This document shows, one piece after another, positions 25,447 through 35,476 of a stretch of 64,000 nt of DNA (the first letter of the stretch is position 1; each line of letters opens with the position of its first letter). The translations under genes and the position numbers were made by a program. This stretch comes from Arthrobacter sp. Soil762. GTDB lineage: Bacteria > Actinomycetota > Actinomycetes > Actinomycetales > Micrococcaceae. The DNA is taken from positions 1 through 64,000 of the forward strand of contig NZ_LMSG01000005.1 of NCBI RefSeq assembly GCF_001428335.1. The letters run 5' to 3'. The notes beneath the pieces are model-generated. The model had not been told where the DNA came from and did not search any database. It worked only from the letters and a program-made list of their open reading frames with translations.

Positions 25447-27000
25447 GTGTCCCACCCGATCGACGTTGGATCAGTACTCGGCGGCCGCTACAAGGTCACA
25501 GCCACGGTATTGACCTCACACGACCAGGATCTGGTGCTGGACGGGGTGGACCAGGTTCTCAACCGACCGGTCAGCATTCTGGTCGCCGGCCCGGACAACA
25601 CCGAACAAGTGGCCCAGAGCGCCCGCGAGGTGGCTACCGGTGAGCGCCCGGGCAACGTCCAGGTCCTGGACCTTGGGGTCACTGAGGCCACCACGTACCT
25701 CATCACCAACCACACGTCCGCGGCAGACCTGTTGGACCTCGTGGTTGCCTCCGACGCGCCTTACGTCGAGCCGTTCTTCACGGATACCCTGGGCAGCGAA
25801 ATTTTCGGCCAGGTGCGTTCACACGAACCGGAACCGTACGACGACGAAGAGAACGTCGACGCCGGGTATATCAACTATTCGGACAATCACCCCAGCCAGG
25901 TTGACCCACGCCGGTCTGCCGCACCGGTTGCTCCGCCGTCTGTACCCCCGGTTGTTCCGGCCCGTCCGCCGCTCCGCCCGGCGGTCCGTCCGGCGTCGGG
26001 GCCTGCCAAGGCCGCTGGAGCAGGGGCCGCCGCCGCTGGCGCCACGGCCGCACATCAGCACGTCACTGCGCCGCAACCGGTGCAGGCTGCGGAGAACCGC
26101 CCAGTTTCCGGACCGGCCGAGCCCAAGGCAGGTGCCGGATCCGATTCTCCCAAGGTCTCCCTGTGGTCTGGGGACGACTATTCCAACGGCTCCCAGGACG
26201 CAGCCTACGACGAACCCGTGGTCTCCCGAGCGCCGGAACGCTCCGATCGCGCGGCGGGCGCCTTCCCGTCGCTTGCCCGGAAAGTGTCTCCTGCGGCCGC
26301 AGTACCGCCTTCCGGCGGGACGGATGACTATTACGATGACGACGAGCCCGAGCGTGAGCCCCGCTCGATGCGCTGGCTGGTGGGCGGGCTGCTTGCTGTG
26401 GTGCTGATTGCCGGGCTGGTCTTTGCGGTCACCAATCTGGGCAGTCTATTCAAAACGGGCCCTCAGGCCGCCCCGTCCTCCACGTCGACGGGCTCCACCC
26501 AGCCAAACACCGGGTCGCCTTCACCCAACCCGAGCTCCGCAGCGCCGGCGGCACCGCCTGCCATTGACAACATCACCCGCCAAGGGGATTTTGACTTCGC
26601 AGGCACCTACGACGTGGATCTTGTGAAGGCGTTTGACGGCAACGCAGCCAGCTACTGGTCAGACATGGAATTTGCCACGGAGGGCTGGGGCGGCCTCGCA
26701 ACCGATGGCGTGCCATTGTTCGTCAAGCTGAAGAATCCGGCAAAGGTTTCATCCATCACCCTGACTCAGCTCGGAGCCTCGGGCGGCAATCTCAGTGTCT
26801 TCACCAATGACCGTCCGTCACTGGACGGAGCCAAACTGGTGGGGACCAACAGCTTCACGTCAACAGATCTGACCATGCCACTGGCCGAGCCGGTGGACGC
26901 ACAGTACGTGATCGTGTCCATCAAGACGCTCCCCAAGCTGGCTGCCCCGAAGACCCGCTATGGCTTTGGCATCCGCCTGGCGGAAATCAAGATCCAGTAG
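25447..27000 (+). CDS. Pseudokinase-like membrane protein with extracellular discoidin-like domain (MurJ partner)
   Basis: A 517-residue protein. Residues about 8-130 resemble the N-lobe of a Ser/Thr kinase (VLGGRYKVTATVL then RPVSILVAG), but the VAIK lysine is absent and no HRD or DFG motif occurs, so it cannot be an active kinase. A Pro/Ala-rich linker follows, then one membrane helix at about 306-328 (MRWLVGGLLAVVLIAGLVFA), and a C-terminal beta-rich domain (about 370-517) like F5/8 discoidin modules, with ending GFGIRLAEIKI. The same parts are fused to MviN in mycobacteria, where the phosphorylated pseudokinase binds FhaA. It probably works with MurJ and the PASTA kinase of this window. 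Confidence 0.75.
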   Translation: MSHPIDVGSVLGGRYKVTATVLTSHDQDLVLDGVDQVLNRPVSILVAGPDNTEQVAQSAREVATGERPGNVQVLDLGVTEATTYLITNHTSAADLLDLVVASDAPYVEPFFTDTLGSEIFGQVRSHEPEPYDDEENVDAGYINYSDNHPSQVDPRRSAAPVAPPSVPPVVPARPPLRPAVRPASGPAKAAGAGAAAAGATAAHQHVTAPQPVQAAENRPVSGPAEPKAGAGSDSPKVSLWSGDDYSNGSQDAAYDEPVVSRAPERSDRAAGAFPSLARKVSPAAAVPPSGGTDDYYDDDEPEREPRSMRWLVGGLLAVVLIAGLVFAVTNLGSLFKTGPQAAPSSTSTGSTQPNTGSPSPNPSSAAPAAPPAIDNITRQGDFDFAGTYDVDLVKAFDGNAASYWSDMEFATEGWGGLATDGVPLFVKLKNPAKVSSITLTQLGASGGNLSVFTNDRPSLDGAKLVGTNSFTSTDLTMPLAEPVDAQYVIVSIKTLPKLAAPKTRYGFGIRLAEIKIQ

Positions 27001-27019
27001 GACCACACCTGCATCGTTC

Positions 27020-27081
27020 CAGTTGAGCCGCGGCTGTTCTGCCCGGAGCATTGCTCCGCAGTAACAGACGCGGCTCAACTG
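27020..27081 (+). terminator. Cruciform-like hairpin after the pseudokinase gene
   Basis: Outer arms 27020-27032 (cagttgagccgcg) and 27069-27081 pair perfectly over 13 bp, with further pairs ctgtt/aacag and ggagca/tgctcc inside. It starts 20 nt after the stop codon and is followed by atttc. Likely terminator, without a strong T-run. Confidence 0.65.
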
Positions 27082-27249
27082 ATTTCAGACGGTAATCTGG
27101 TAGGGCGTCCCGTCCAGGTGACGGGGTTATGGCCGCTGATGGTTCCTCCGTTCGCGCGGCGCCCGGAATATTCACTACGTAGATTCAGTTGTGCCATGTG
27201 GCCGGCCGCAAAAGCCGGCGCATCGACTAAGGAAGAGGTTCACCGTTCA

Positions 27250-28206
27250 GTGAGCAACGCAGAAAACACCGCGTCCGAAGTACGTGATGTCATCATCGTC
27301 GGCTCGGGCCCGGCCGGGTACACGGCCGCTGTCTACACGGCGCGCGCCAACCTGAAGCCCTTGCTTCTGGCCGGATCAGTTACCGCCGGCGGCGAACTGA
27401 TGAACACCACCGACGTCGAAAACTACCCTGGCTTCCCCGAAGGCATCATGGGGCCGGACCTCATGGAGAACTTCGAGAAGCAGGCAGCCCGGTTCGGAAC
27501 GGAAATCCAGTTCGAGGACGTCACAGCACTGAACCTCGACGGCGACATCAAGACTGTCACCATCGGTACCGGCGAGACCTTCCGTGCGCGGGCCATCATC
27601 CTGTCCACCGGATCCGCTTACCGTGAGCTGGGCCTGCCGAACGAAAAGCGCCTCTCCGGCCACGGCGTCAGCTGGTGTGCAACCTGCGATGGTTTCTTTT
27701 TCAAGGACCAGGACATTGCGGTCATCGGCGGAGGAGACTCGGCCATGGAAGAAGCCCTCTTCCTGACCAAGTTCGCCAAGTCCGTCACCGTTGTACACCG
27801 CCGCGACACACTCAAAGCTTCCAAGATCATGGCGGACCGCGCCCTGGCCCACGACAAGATTTCGTTCATCTGGAACAGCTCCGTTGAGGACGTCATCGGA
27901 GCGGACAAAGTCACTGGGCTCAAGATCAAGAACCTGCAGGACGGCACCGTGTCAGACCTCGCTGTCACAGGCGTCTTCGTCGCCATCGGAAACGACCCCC
28001 GGACCGACCTGGTCAAGGACTCCTTGGAGATCACGGCGGCCGGCACCATCGCCGTCGAGGGCCGGAGTTCCAAGACCAGCATCCCTGGCGTTTTCGCCGC
28101 CGGCGATGTTGTTGATCCCACCTACCGTCAGGCCATCACGGCCTCCGGTTCCGGATGTGTTGCGGCGATCGACGTGGAACACTACCTCGCAGACCTTCAC
28201 GCATAA
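27250..28206 (+). CDS. trxB: Thioredoxin reductase
   Basis: A 318-residue NADPH-dependent flavoenzyme that reduces thioredoxin. It has the FAD motif VIIVGSGPAGYTAAVYTARA, the redox-active CATC motif in VSWCATCDGFFF, the NADPH motif IAVIGGGDSAMEEALFL with HRRDTLKAS, and the C-terminal FAD motif VFAAGDVVDPTYRQAITASG. The start is the GTG at 27250; the longer frame to 27118 lacks reductase features. It is followed 37 bp later by trxA, forming the complete thioredoxin system. Confidence 0.95.
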   Translation: MSNAENTASEVRDVIIVGSGPAGYTAAVYTARANLKPLLLAGSVTAGGELMNTTDVENYPGFPEGIMGPDLMENFEKQAARFGTEIQFEDVTALNLDGDIKTVTIGTGETFRARAIILSTGSAYRELGLPNEKRLSGHGVSWCATCDGFFFKDQDIAVIGGGDSAMEEALFLTKFAKSVTVVHRRDTLKASKIMADRALAHDKISFIWNSSVEDVIGADKVTGLKIKNLQDGTVSDLAVTGVFVAIGNDPRTDLVKDSLEITAAGTIAVEGRSSKTSIPGVFAAGDVVDPTYRQAITASGSGCVAAIDVEHYLADLHA

Positions 28207-28243
28207 TTCCGCGTACCCGCCGTTCGAAGAGAGAGACAAGGTT

Positions 28244-28570
28244 ATGAGCAACGCTAAAGACGTAACAGATGCAAGTTTTGCTGTGGACGTACTGTCCGCC
28301 GACAAGCCAGTAATTGTGGACTTCTGGGCTGAATGGTGCGGCCCCTGCCGGAAGCTGGGACCCATCCTCGACGAGATCTCGGTCGAATACAGCGAGAAGG
28401 TTAATGTCGTCAAGCTCAACGTCGACGACAACCCCGCCATTGCCGCCGAGTACGGAATCACGTCCATCCCCGCCGTTTACCTCTTCCAGGACGGCCAGGT
28501 GAAGAGCACTGTTATCGGCGCGAGGCCGAAGCAGTTCTTCGAAAAGGAATTTGCGGACGTTCTGTCCTAA
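28244..28570 (+). CDS. trxA: Thioredoxin
   Basis: A 108-residue thioredoxin with the active site WAEWCGPCRKLGP and the cis-proline loop ITSIPAVYLFQDG. It reduces cytosolic disulfides using electrons from TrxB. The ATG at 28244 lies 37 bp after trxB and the pair should be one transcript ending at the hairpin about 45 bp downstream. It is the last clear gene before the parS-rich gap. Confidence 0.95.
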   Translation: MSNAKDVTDASFAVDVLSADKPVIVDFWAEWCGPCRKLGPILDEISVEYSEKVNVVKLNVDDNPAIAAEYGITSIPAVYLFQDGQVKSTVIGARPKQFFEKEFADVLS

Positions 28571-28613
28571 TCAGGTAGGGACTTCGGTCCCATATGACCA
28601 GTGACACCGGCCT

Positions 28614-28644
28614 GTGGCCACTGCTTCCATGAAGCGGTGGCCAC
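28614..28644 (+). terminator. trxBA terminator hairpin
   Basis: Arms 28614-28627 (gtggccactgcttc) and 28631-28644 pair with one G-T position over 14 bp around a 3-nt loop. It is followed by gcgtcttt. It closes the trxB-trxA unit. Confidence 0.7.
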
Positions 28645-28846
28645 GCGTCTTTAAGACCGAGCCCGTCGAAGCACAGCCATATTGCATCAACCGTCATTCG
28701 TTTCCTAACTTCACTGATTGCTCAGAGTCGCTCCTGGGGATCCAGCGAAGGGATGAGGGTCAAATTCTATGAGGGCTGGTGGGCTGAAATCTCCGACTAG
28801 TCACCCGGTCGTCATCCCAAAGTCCGTGTCTCCAGCCTCGGATTCT

Positions 28847-28862
28847 TGTTTCACGTGAAACA
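28847..28862. promoter_or_regulatory. parS: parS site (exact)
   Basis: TGTTTCACGTGAAACA, the universal chromosomal ParB-binding palindrome, 16 of 16. It is the parS site farthest from oriC in the window, about 13 kb away. Confidence 0.95.
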
Positions 28863-28986
28863 TTGACGATCGAGCTTCAGAGCCTCGTACGCCTGGTTTC
28901 GCGCACGTGAGGCAGTATACAAAGTGTTTCCAGATTCCAGCTCGCTACGGGACTTCTAATGCCCACCGACGCGAACCCGAGTACGT

Positions 28987-29002
28987 TGTTTCACGTGAAA
29001 CA
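28987..29002. promoter_or_regulatory. parS: parS site (exact)
   Basis: TGTTTCACGTGAAACA, exact match, 140 bp from the previous site. A degenerate half-site, tcaggtgaaaca, follows at 29025-29036 and may be a decayed copy. Confidence 0.95.
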
Positions 29003-29284
29003 TTGGCGATGGCGAAACATGGACTCAGGTGAAACATCGACGATTCGTCAAGCCAAGCAGCATACGGTGTGGCCACACTCGCCGGACGGGCGAAATTTCT
29101 TCGAGGGCAGTGCATGCTGATCCTTACAACCGCGTGCCCTTGTCGCACGACAATGCCGCAGCCATTCAGTTCGACAGCCTTGAATTCAGTTGAGTTCAGT
29201 TCGGCTCACGACGGTAAATCAATCAACCCAGGCTTCCATTTTCGTGACGTTCATACTGTGCGCACTGATGCGTACCTCGCACTA

Positions 29285-29300
29285 TGTTTCACGTGAAACA
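29285..29300. promoter_or_regulatory. parS: parS site (exact)
   Basis: TGTTTCACGTGAAACA, exact match to the ParB-binding consensus, in non-coding sequence. Confidence 0.95.
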
Positions 29301-30445
29301 CTGCCGAAGCTGCGTGAGTCTGCTCCCTCCAGCTCCTACTGGCCTGCCCGACGGCACTTCGAGCCAGTCCTCAAGGATCGGGTTCACGCGATGCAGCAAC
29401 TATTGCGACTCGTCCACTCGCTGAGGAGAATGGCCGCGGCGCACTCAGACACTAGATCGAACTCTGAGCAGCGCATGGCAATTGGATTAGGTGGCCTGGT
29501 GGCCTTCACGCCACGTTTCACCCCGCGTGGGACAATATGGAACCGGCGCAACGGACTACCGTAGGCACCCTGACCAGGCCGGCGCTCCAGTCTCGCTGGC
29601 CGTCCATGGTCTGAACCAAACGCCAAATCTCGCAGTTGACGCCTAGAAGATCGGGGTTCCAAGGGTTGGTCAAACTCACCGCTGGCACTCGGGGGAGTCG
29701 GCGCTGAACGGAGGAGGCCAAGGGACGCCCGGAACGCCAAGTGACTGCTGTAATGCAAGGATCCGAGCAATTGAAATAGATCCCCTACATCAAATGGCAC
29801 TGTCTCTCGTAAATGACTGGCCTCTCGAAAGTGGCTGCCAGGTGAGAAATGCGCACAAGCCTCACCGCTAAACCCCAGCACGTCGGTATCACGCCGCGAC
29901 CGTATCCAGTTCAGTGGCAGCCTGACCGGCCGCGACAGTCCAGTCTTGGCCACCGCATGTCGACGACACAGCAGCGGGCAACTCAAGATTCGGCGACCCC
30001 GGAAGCACACTCACGCAGCGTTGGGAACGCACCCGCACAGACAAGTTGCCAGCAGACGAATTCGGGACCCTAGGCCTGCAGACTCACAAGCCCATCCGCC
30101 GATACCTGCAGCCTCGGTTGGTGTCTCAGGAGCCCCACGGAGATGGCTCGGGTCGCGCATTCGGCCTGAACTCGCCGCGCTGGTGGGTCCATTCGGGATC
30201 AATCGTCGTATTGTGCGAGGTGTCCATTGATGCGAAGGCTGAAGAGGCAGCACATGCGGAGATTGTCCAAGCCCGATACTGTCCTCAGCCGCCCGCAACG
30301 ACGGTCTCGACACACACCTGTTGCGGCCGCATCCCTTGACAACGCCGAGCTCGTCTTAGCGGGCCATACCAGGAGACTTCCTGCGCCCCACGGATGCGGG
30401 CCGGCAAAGACGGCATGAGGACACGGATGTTCTTCCACGCCGGAC

Positions 30446-30461
30446 TGTTTCACGTGAAACA
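30446..30461. promoter_or_regulatory. parS: parS site (exact, extended palindrome)
   Basis: Exact TGTTTCACGTGAAACA. The symmetry continues outward on both sides (cggac / gtccg), giving a perfect palindrome of 26 bp at 30441-30466. Confidence 0.95.
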
Positions 30462-30508
30462 GTCCGCCTCCGGCGACCACGTCGTGGATGGCAAGACTTC
30501 GAGCGTAC

Positions 30509-30524
30509 TGTTTCACGTGAAACG
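30509..30524. promoter_or_regulatory. parS: parS site (one mismatch)
   Basis: TGTTTCACGTGAAACG differs from consensus only at the last base. It is 63 bp (about six helical turns) from the preceding exact site, the closest pair in the zone. Confidence 0.85.
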
Positions 30525-31325
30525 AACTGAGCGAAATCTCCGTCCAAGCCTTCCCGGGGATGGATACCAAGGACGCCGGCTTCGCATGTGATGGATGCAT
30601 CTTCAGAGGCCAACTGCCAGATGGCCGCAACCCCACGTCAAGCTAGTTGCGCCAGGACCGACAATTCGTAGACACCCGGACCACCCTTACTCAACCCAGG
30701 CACACGAGGAATACCCTCCTCACCGCACGAATTCTCTGCACTGCCGAGCGCCCTCAATCCTGCCATCGGGCCCTATGGACGCTTCCGTGACGGCTGAGCC
30801 TTCGCCCAAGCCCTGCGGTCTGCTGCGTCGATGGAGGACCGTCAGCCTGAACCCGGACTGGAAGACAGTGATCGCCGTGTACCTGCCCGTGGCCCAAGTA
30901 GACGCTGTGGCTTCGCCGCCACACACATCTCTGTTCGCAAGATCGCTACGGCTGCCGTCCAGTCAGCGAAGGACGGTACCACCGCCACCTTGCTCGGTGA
31001 TCAGCGAAGACGGTATCGGAACCGCCTGCCCGGTCGTCAACATGTCTGTCCGCACTGCAGCTCCCGACCGGAGCGCCACGCGTCGGCATGTGCCGATAGG
31101 ATGCGCGTCTGAGCAAGGCACCGGTCACCCAGCTGCGAACGCATCCTAGGGCAGGTCATGAATCAGCTGGCCAATGCCGACTTTCCTGTTCGAACGGCGG
31201 AGCCTTGGGTGCCCGACCAACTCCACCCCAAAGACCTCGAGCAGGTGATGAATGTCAGCGGATGACAGAATCGTATCCATCCGAAGTGTGACTGTTCGGT
31301 TCGACTGGAGGGTTCCATCGCATTG

Positions 31326-31390
31326 ATGTCCACAGACTTCGAAGTTATCCCCAAATGTTATCCACACCGATATCCACAGGATTATCCGCC
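31326..31390. other. DnaA-box-like cluster in the parS zone, part 1
   Basis: Same-strand 9-mers related to ttatccaca: atgtccaca 31326, ttatcccca 31345, ttatccaca 31358 (perfect), atatccaca 31370 and ttatccgcc 31382. Five in 65 bp is far above chance for this genome. It is about 10 kb from the dnaA-dnaN origin. Confidence 0.65.
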
Positions 31391-31581
31391 GGCCTGCAAA
31401 TTGTGGATGCAGTACCCCTAGTGCCGTTCTTCAGATCAGCCGACACCCTCAAGCCGGCGTTGCTCCATGGACGACTACCACGGATGAAGCGCATGCTCAC
31501 GTAAGACTGGAAATATCGCCGGAAATCCAACTATTGAAGTCGCTTTCCGTCCCAAAAGAGAGTCTGGATCGGCCTCGGTAA

Positions 31582-31597
31582 TGTTTCACGTGAAACG
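31582..31597. promoter_or_regulatory. parS: parS site (one mismatch)
   Basis: TGTTTCACGTGAAACG, one mismatch at the last base. It lies between the two DnaA-box clusters of the zone. Confidence 0.85.
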
Positions 31598-31692
31598 GGA
31601 CTGCAGGCGCTATCCAATGCTCGCGCGGACCGCTCGTTGCAGGATCCGCTGGTGTGGGCCAAATCTCTTCGTGATACATTCCACCAAGCAAT

Positions 31693-31738
31693 CTATCCAC
31701 AAAGTTATCCACAGCGATATCCACCGTGATATCCACCA
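31693..31738. other. DnaA-box-like cluster in the parS zone, part 2
   Basis: Four same-strand 9-mers at 31693 (ctatccaca), 31705 (ttatccaca, perfect), 31718 and 31730 (both atatccacc). Start-to-start spacing is 12-13 bp, about one helical turn, which favours cooperative DnaA binding. Confidence 0.65.
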
Positions 31739-32376
31739 CGCAATTCACACCTACGGGCCCAAGGCTGTCTTGGCTACATCTGTTGTTGTGGCAAGATTGC
31801 CGCACACGATGATGCAGACTGGGCCGAGGAATCATGATCTTTCGGGCATTCTCTTTCCCCTAAACCAGGCTGCTGTCCGCCTGGCTAGCTGATTCATCTT
31901 CGGCCGGACCATGACATGACGTAGTTGCAGTTCTGGTCGCTTCCCCGTCGGGTCCGAACCTTTCCGAACAGTCCCTTCTGTTTCAAACTGCTGCACAGCA
32001 AGACGACTCGGTTTCCACCAATTCCTTCCATTCCCGGACTGGGCCTATTCTGTGCACCCCGCGGTCATGTCCTAGAGGGGCGAAGCCAAGTCGCGGACTG
32101 GTCCAGAGACCGCACTAAGGCGAGCTACCTAGCATCATGATGGGATGGCTTGGAGTGTCGCAGTCCTGCCCAGGGGTGGTTCCGGATGAGGCAGTCGGCG
32201 ACCCTATTGGCCACGCCACAGGATCGAGGCGCGCTCCCGAGATACGTGTGTATCAAGGTGTCCTCCTGCGACTCGCGTGTATCGAGGCGCCCTGCAGATT
32301 CGATTCCGTCGACTTCCCATCTCCACAGACTGTTTGACGAAAGGCCTCGTTGGGGGCCGAGGCCTTACCTGCCCCA

Positions 32377-32416
<40 letters not shown>

Positions 32417-32983
32417 AGCAGATGCTACCTATGCGCCGGCGTGCGGCCAGCCGCACGACCCTCCCGAACATTCTGAGATGCCTCAACCCCAGGCGTCGAC
32501 ACTGGCCGCCAACTCAAGGGTCCTCGGATGTGCCAGGAAGCTATCCGTTCAGGCTAACTGCCCGGCGGATGGAACTCGGGGGTCAGGGTTGGGCCACGGC
32601 GGACGGGACAAGCTGGACTCACGCCATGGCTCTGCACTGGATACGAACCCTCCGGACGGCTTGCCAGGGTCCCCGAGCCCTGGGCGGGCATGCGCTGGGT
32701 CAGCAGGATGTCGCCAGTCGCGGGCCGTCACTGCCGGCGAGGGACTGGGGGCGGCATCATCCTCGAGGCGTGAAGAGGCCATCGTAGGCTCCCAGCCGCT
32801 AGCTCCAAGGTCCGTGAATTGTCTCTGTTCCCACGGCGATCGGGATGGGAGAGCGCCTGGGCTGCATGTTTACAATCCGAGTCGCAACCCGCTCGCCGGC
32901 GCCGTGAGGGCGTCGGGGTGTCGGGGTGTCGGCGCGTCGGGGCCATCGAGCGATGCCGGCACGGTGCGCTGGACTCGTCACGA

Positions 32984-32999
32984 TGTTTCACGTGAAACC
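32984..32999. promoter_or_regulatory. parS: parS site (one mismatch)
   Basis: TGTTTCACGTGAAACC, one mismatch at the last base. Confidence 0.82.
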
Positions 33000-33272
33000 A
33001 TTTGGAAGCCGACCGGGCGTATACCGAGCCTGCCCCGCAATCTCGGCTACCCTAACGAAGCGTGGTCACCTGCTTCTGTAGGAGTGTTTCTGCCCGACTT
33101 TGGCTGCGGGCGAAGACCCTCGGATGCTGCAAAGCCGAATTCACTTCACCGCAGCCGCAGCCGTAGATCAGGTGACGCGCTGGCGACATCACGCGCCAAG
33201 AGCTTTAGACCATACCAACTTCATGCTTGTTCTCGATGGCGCCGCCGCCTAGATCCGGCACCTCCCTGTTGA

Positions 33273-33288
33273 TGTTCCACGTGAAACA
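33273..33288. promoter_or_regulatory. parS: parS site (variant at position 5)
   Basis: TGTTCCACGTGAAACA. It differs from the other sites at a position that is variable in the known TGTTNCACGTGAAACA consensus, so it should bind ParB well. Confidence 0.9.
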
Positions 33289-33324
33289 TCACCCGGGAGG
33301 CGCCTTCCCATCTGAACCCGACGC

Positions 33325-33372
33325 TGCCGTACCCGGATGTTGCCGAACCCGGATGGTGCCGAAACCAGATTG
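33325..33372. repeat. Three tandem 16-bp imperfect repeats
   Basis: Units tgccgtacccggatgt, tgccgaacccggatgg and tgccgaaaccagattg follow each other directly. No function is suggested by sequence. Confidence 0.7.
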
Positions 33373-34052
33373 AGGGTCAGAGGACTATCTGGCGACAGGT
33401 CTGGGGGAGACGTCCACCCTGGCGCATCCCCGTAGTCAATGAGCCAGCCGGAGGCTGACGTCCAACAGCTGCACGGGTGCGTACGTTGCACACCAGCTCC
33501 CTGGAAGGGAACGGGGCAAGAGCGTCGAACTCGGTGTTCCCGCCGCTTAGCAGGATGAGCACCGCACCGACTGATTGGAAATTATGCGAATCGACGCAGT
33601 CTTCACTGCTTCGAAGCAACGGAACCCATTGGGTGCCCAGCATCACGCGTCGCATCGAGGTGTCCGGCGATCCGTCGAATCCTCCACTCTCCTGCCTGAT
33701 AGCCGCCTCGAGAGCTCGCGGCTCCGCCATCTCCATCGCCCTCAGTGCCAACCTCTTGTGCGTCAGCAAACCCGAAGCCACAGAAGTCCACCGATGCCGC
33801 GGGAACACAAGCAGAGAAGCCAATCGTTGGCGGAGTCCAGTCTTAGGCGAGTCCAAGTCTTTAGAGGATTCCAAGGCAGCAGACAGTCCCAAACTCGCGT
33901 CCCACAACGGACTATTCCATAGGGCCCAGAATGGTACGCCATGCCAACCGCGGGCTCGATCCCGGGGCGCGGCACAACCACGATGGCCACGCCAGTATCA
34001 GCTCCGGGAGTGCAACGATGACGTCGATACGGATGGAAGGTGGATACAGACG

Positions 34053-34090
34053 AAAGAAGGGCCTGTTTCACGTGAAACAGGCCCTTCTTT
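34053..34090. terminator. parS: 38-bp perfect palindrome with parS at its centre, behind parB
   Basis: The arms aaagaagggcctgtttcac and their exact complement form a 38-bp palindrome whose core, 34064-34079, is an exact parS. It begins 12 bp after the parB stop codon. On the parB strand the stem ends in ttcttt, so as RNA it would fold into a strong hairpin and likely terminates the parAB operon, while as DNA it binds ParB. Confidence 0.85.
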
Positions 34091-34102
34091 GAACAGAGAA
34101 CG

Positions 34103-35410
34103 CTAGTTCTCAGATCCTGGCGCAAGAACATCCATGATGCGGTTCAGGTCTTCAACACTGGCGAATTCAATGCTGACACGCCCCTTGCGGACACCCAGGG
34201 AAATCTTGACGTTGGTGTCCAAGCGGTCTGACAACGAGGATGCCAGATAGTCCAGGCGCTCATGGCGGGCTCCCGGACGAGGGATGTTGTTCTTGGCAGG
34301 CTTCGCAGGATCCTGATATAGAGTGACGGCCTCTTCGGTTGCCCGAACAGACATGCCTTCAGCCACGATCTTCTGGGCGAGGCGTTCCATGGCTGCTGCA
34401 TCCGGCAGGGCGAGCAGCGCGCGCGCGTGGCCAGCGGAAATAACGCTGGCCGCCACACGACGCTGAACCAGGGGCGGAAGTTTGAGGAGACGCAGCGTGT
34501 TTGAAACCTGGGGACGTGAACGGCCAATGCGGTCCGCAAGCTGCTCGTGAGTGGTTCCGAAGTCTTCAAGCAGCTGCTGGTAGGCCGCTGCCTCTTCGAG
34601 CGGGTTCAACTGGCTGCGATGCAGGTTCTCCAGCAGTGCATCCCTGAGGAGGTCATCATCAGTGGTGTCCCGGACAATGGCAGGGATAGTCGCCATCCCG
34701 GCCGCCTGTACTGCCCTCCAGCGACGCTCACCCATCACCAGTTCGTACGGTTCTCCACCTTCTTCGGTTGAAGTACGAACCACAATTGGCTGGAGGACGC
34801 CGATTTCGCGCACGGAGTGGATGAGCTCCGCCATGTCATCGTCATCGAAGACTGAGCGGGGCTGTTTACGGTTCGGATGGATGTCGGTGACCGGAATCTC
34901 GGCAAAACGCACGCCCGGGACTTCCACGAGGTCAACACCGTTATCCGGCGTACTGCTCTGGGATTCAGGCGCCTCGAAAACAGACACGCCAGTCGCGCCT
35001 TCAAGTGGCGTGGGCGAACCGTTCACCGTCGATGTAGCTGCATCGACCTTTACAGGAGTTTTCGCAGGAACCTTGGCGGGAGCTTTTGCGCCCGGCAGCT
35101 TCTCTGCTGCCTTGGCCGGCGGATTCGCGGGGGAGGCCGTTCTCGGCGCGGCTGGTTTCTTCGTTACCGATGCGTCGTTGGCCTGGGCCGGCGCAACCGG
35201 CTCGGAAGCAACCGACTCCGAAGATAAAGCATCTGAAGCTGCCCCACCATTCCCTGAAGCGTCGTCAGGGGACGCGACTTTCTTACGGCCTTCAGGGAAG
35301 AAGAGATCCACGGGGCGCGACACAGCGCCGCCGTTGCCCGACGCACTACCGGCGGAACTTGGAATGAGTGCGCCAAGACCGCGGCCTAGGCCACGTCGCT
35401 TTTCGCTCAT
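34103..35410 (-). CDS. parB: Chromosome partitioning protein ParB
   Basis: A 435-residue DNA-binding CTPase clamp that loads at parS and organises the origin region. The N-terminus begins [15 protein letters not shown], the ParA-interacting peptide, and is followed by an unusually long Ala/Pro/Ser/Lys-rich linker (about 15-150). The CTP-binding N-domain has [12 protein letters not shown] and the GERRWRAVQ box, then [17 protein letters not shown] and the helix-turn-helix [21 protein letters not shown]. The C-terminal 60 residues form the dimerisation domain. Ten parS sites lie nearby. Encoded downstream of parA with a 66-bp gap. Confidence 0.96.
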   Translation of the reverse strand: MSEKRRGLGRGLGALIPSSAGSASGNGGAVSRPVDLFFPEGRKKVASPDDASGNGGAASDALSSESVASEPVAPAQANDASVTKKPAAPRTASPANPPAKAAEKLPGAKAPAKVPAKTPVKVDAATSTVNGSPTPLEGATGVSVFEAPESQSSTPDNGVDLVEVPGVRFAEIPVTDIHPNRKQPRSVFDDDDMAELIHSVREIGVLQPIVVRTSTEEGGEPYELVMGERRWRAVQAAGMATIPAIVRDTTDDDLLRDALLENLHRSQLNPLEEAAAYQQLLEDFGTTHEQLADRIGRSRPQVSNTLRLLKLPPLVQRRVAASVISAGHARALLALPDAAAMERLAQKIVAEGMSVRATEEAVTLYQDPAKPAKNNIPRPGARHERLDYLASSLSDRLDTNVKISLGVRKGRVSIEFASVEDLNRIMDVLAPGSEN

Positions 35411-35476
35411 GGATAAATCCCTCCGATGGAAGAGTCAGACCTTGCCGGACTCCGGTTGTTGCAGTTCTTGAAGATT

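Noticed and set aside
25447..25850. Active Ser/Thr kinase domain
   Set aside because: Only an N-lobe-like strand pattern is present; the catalytic Lys, HRD and DFG motifs are missing.
33377..34106. 176- and 209-codon frames on opposite strands next to parB
   Set aside because: They overlap each other, neither has a recognisable motif or ribosome-binding site, and one reads through the parS-terminator palindrome.
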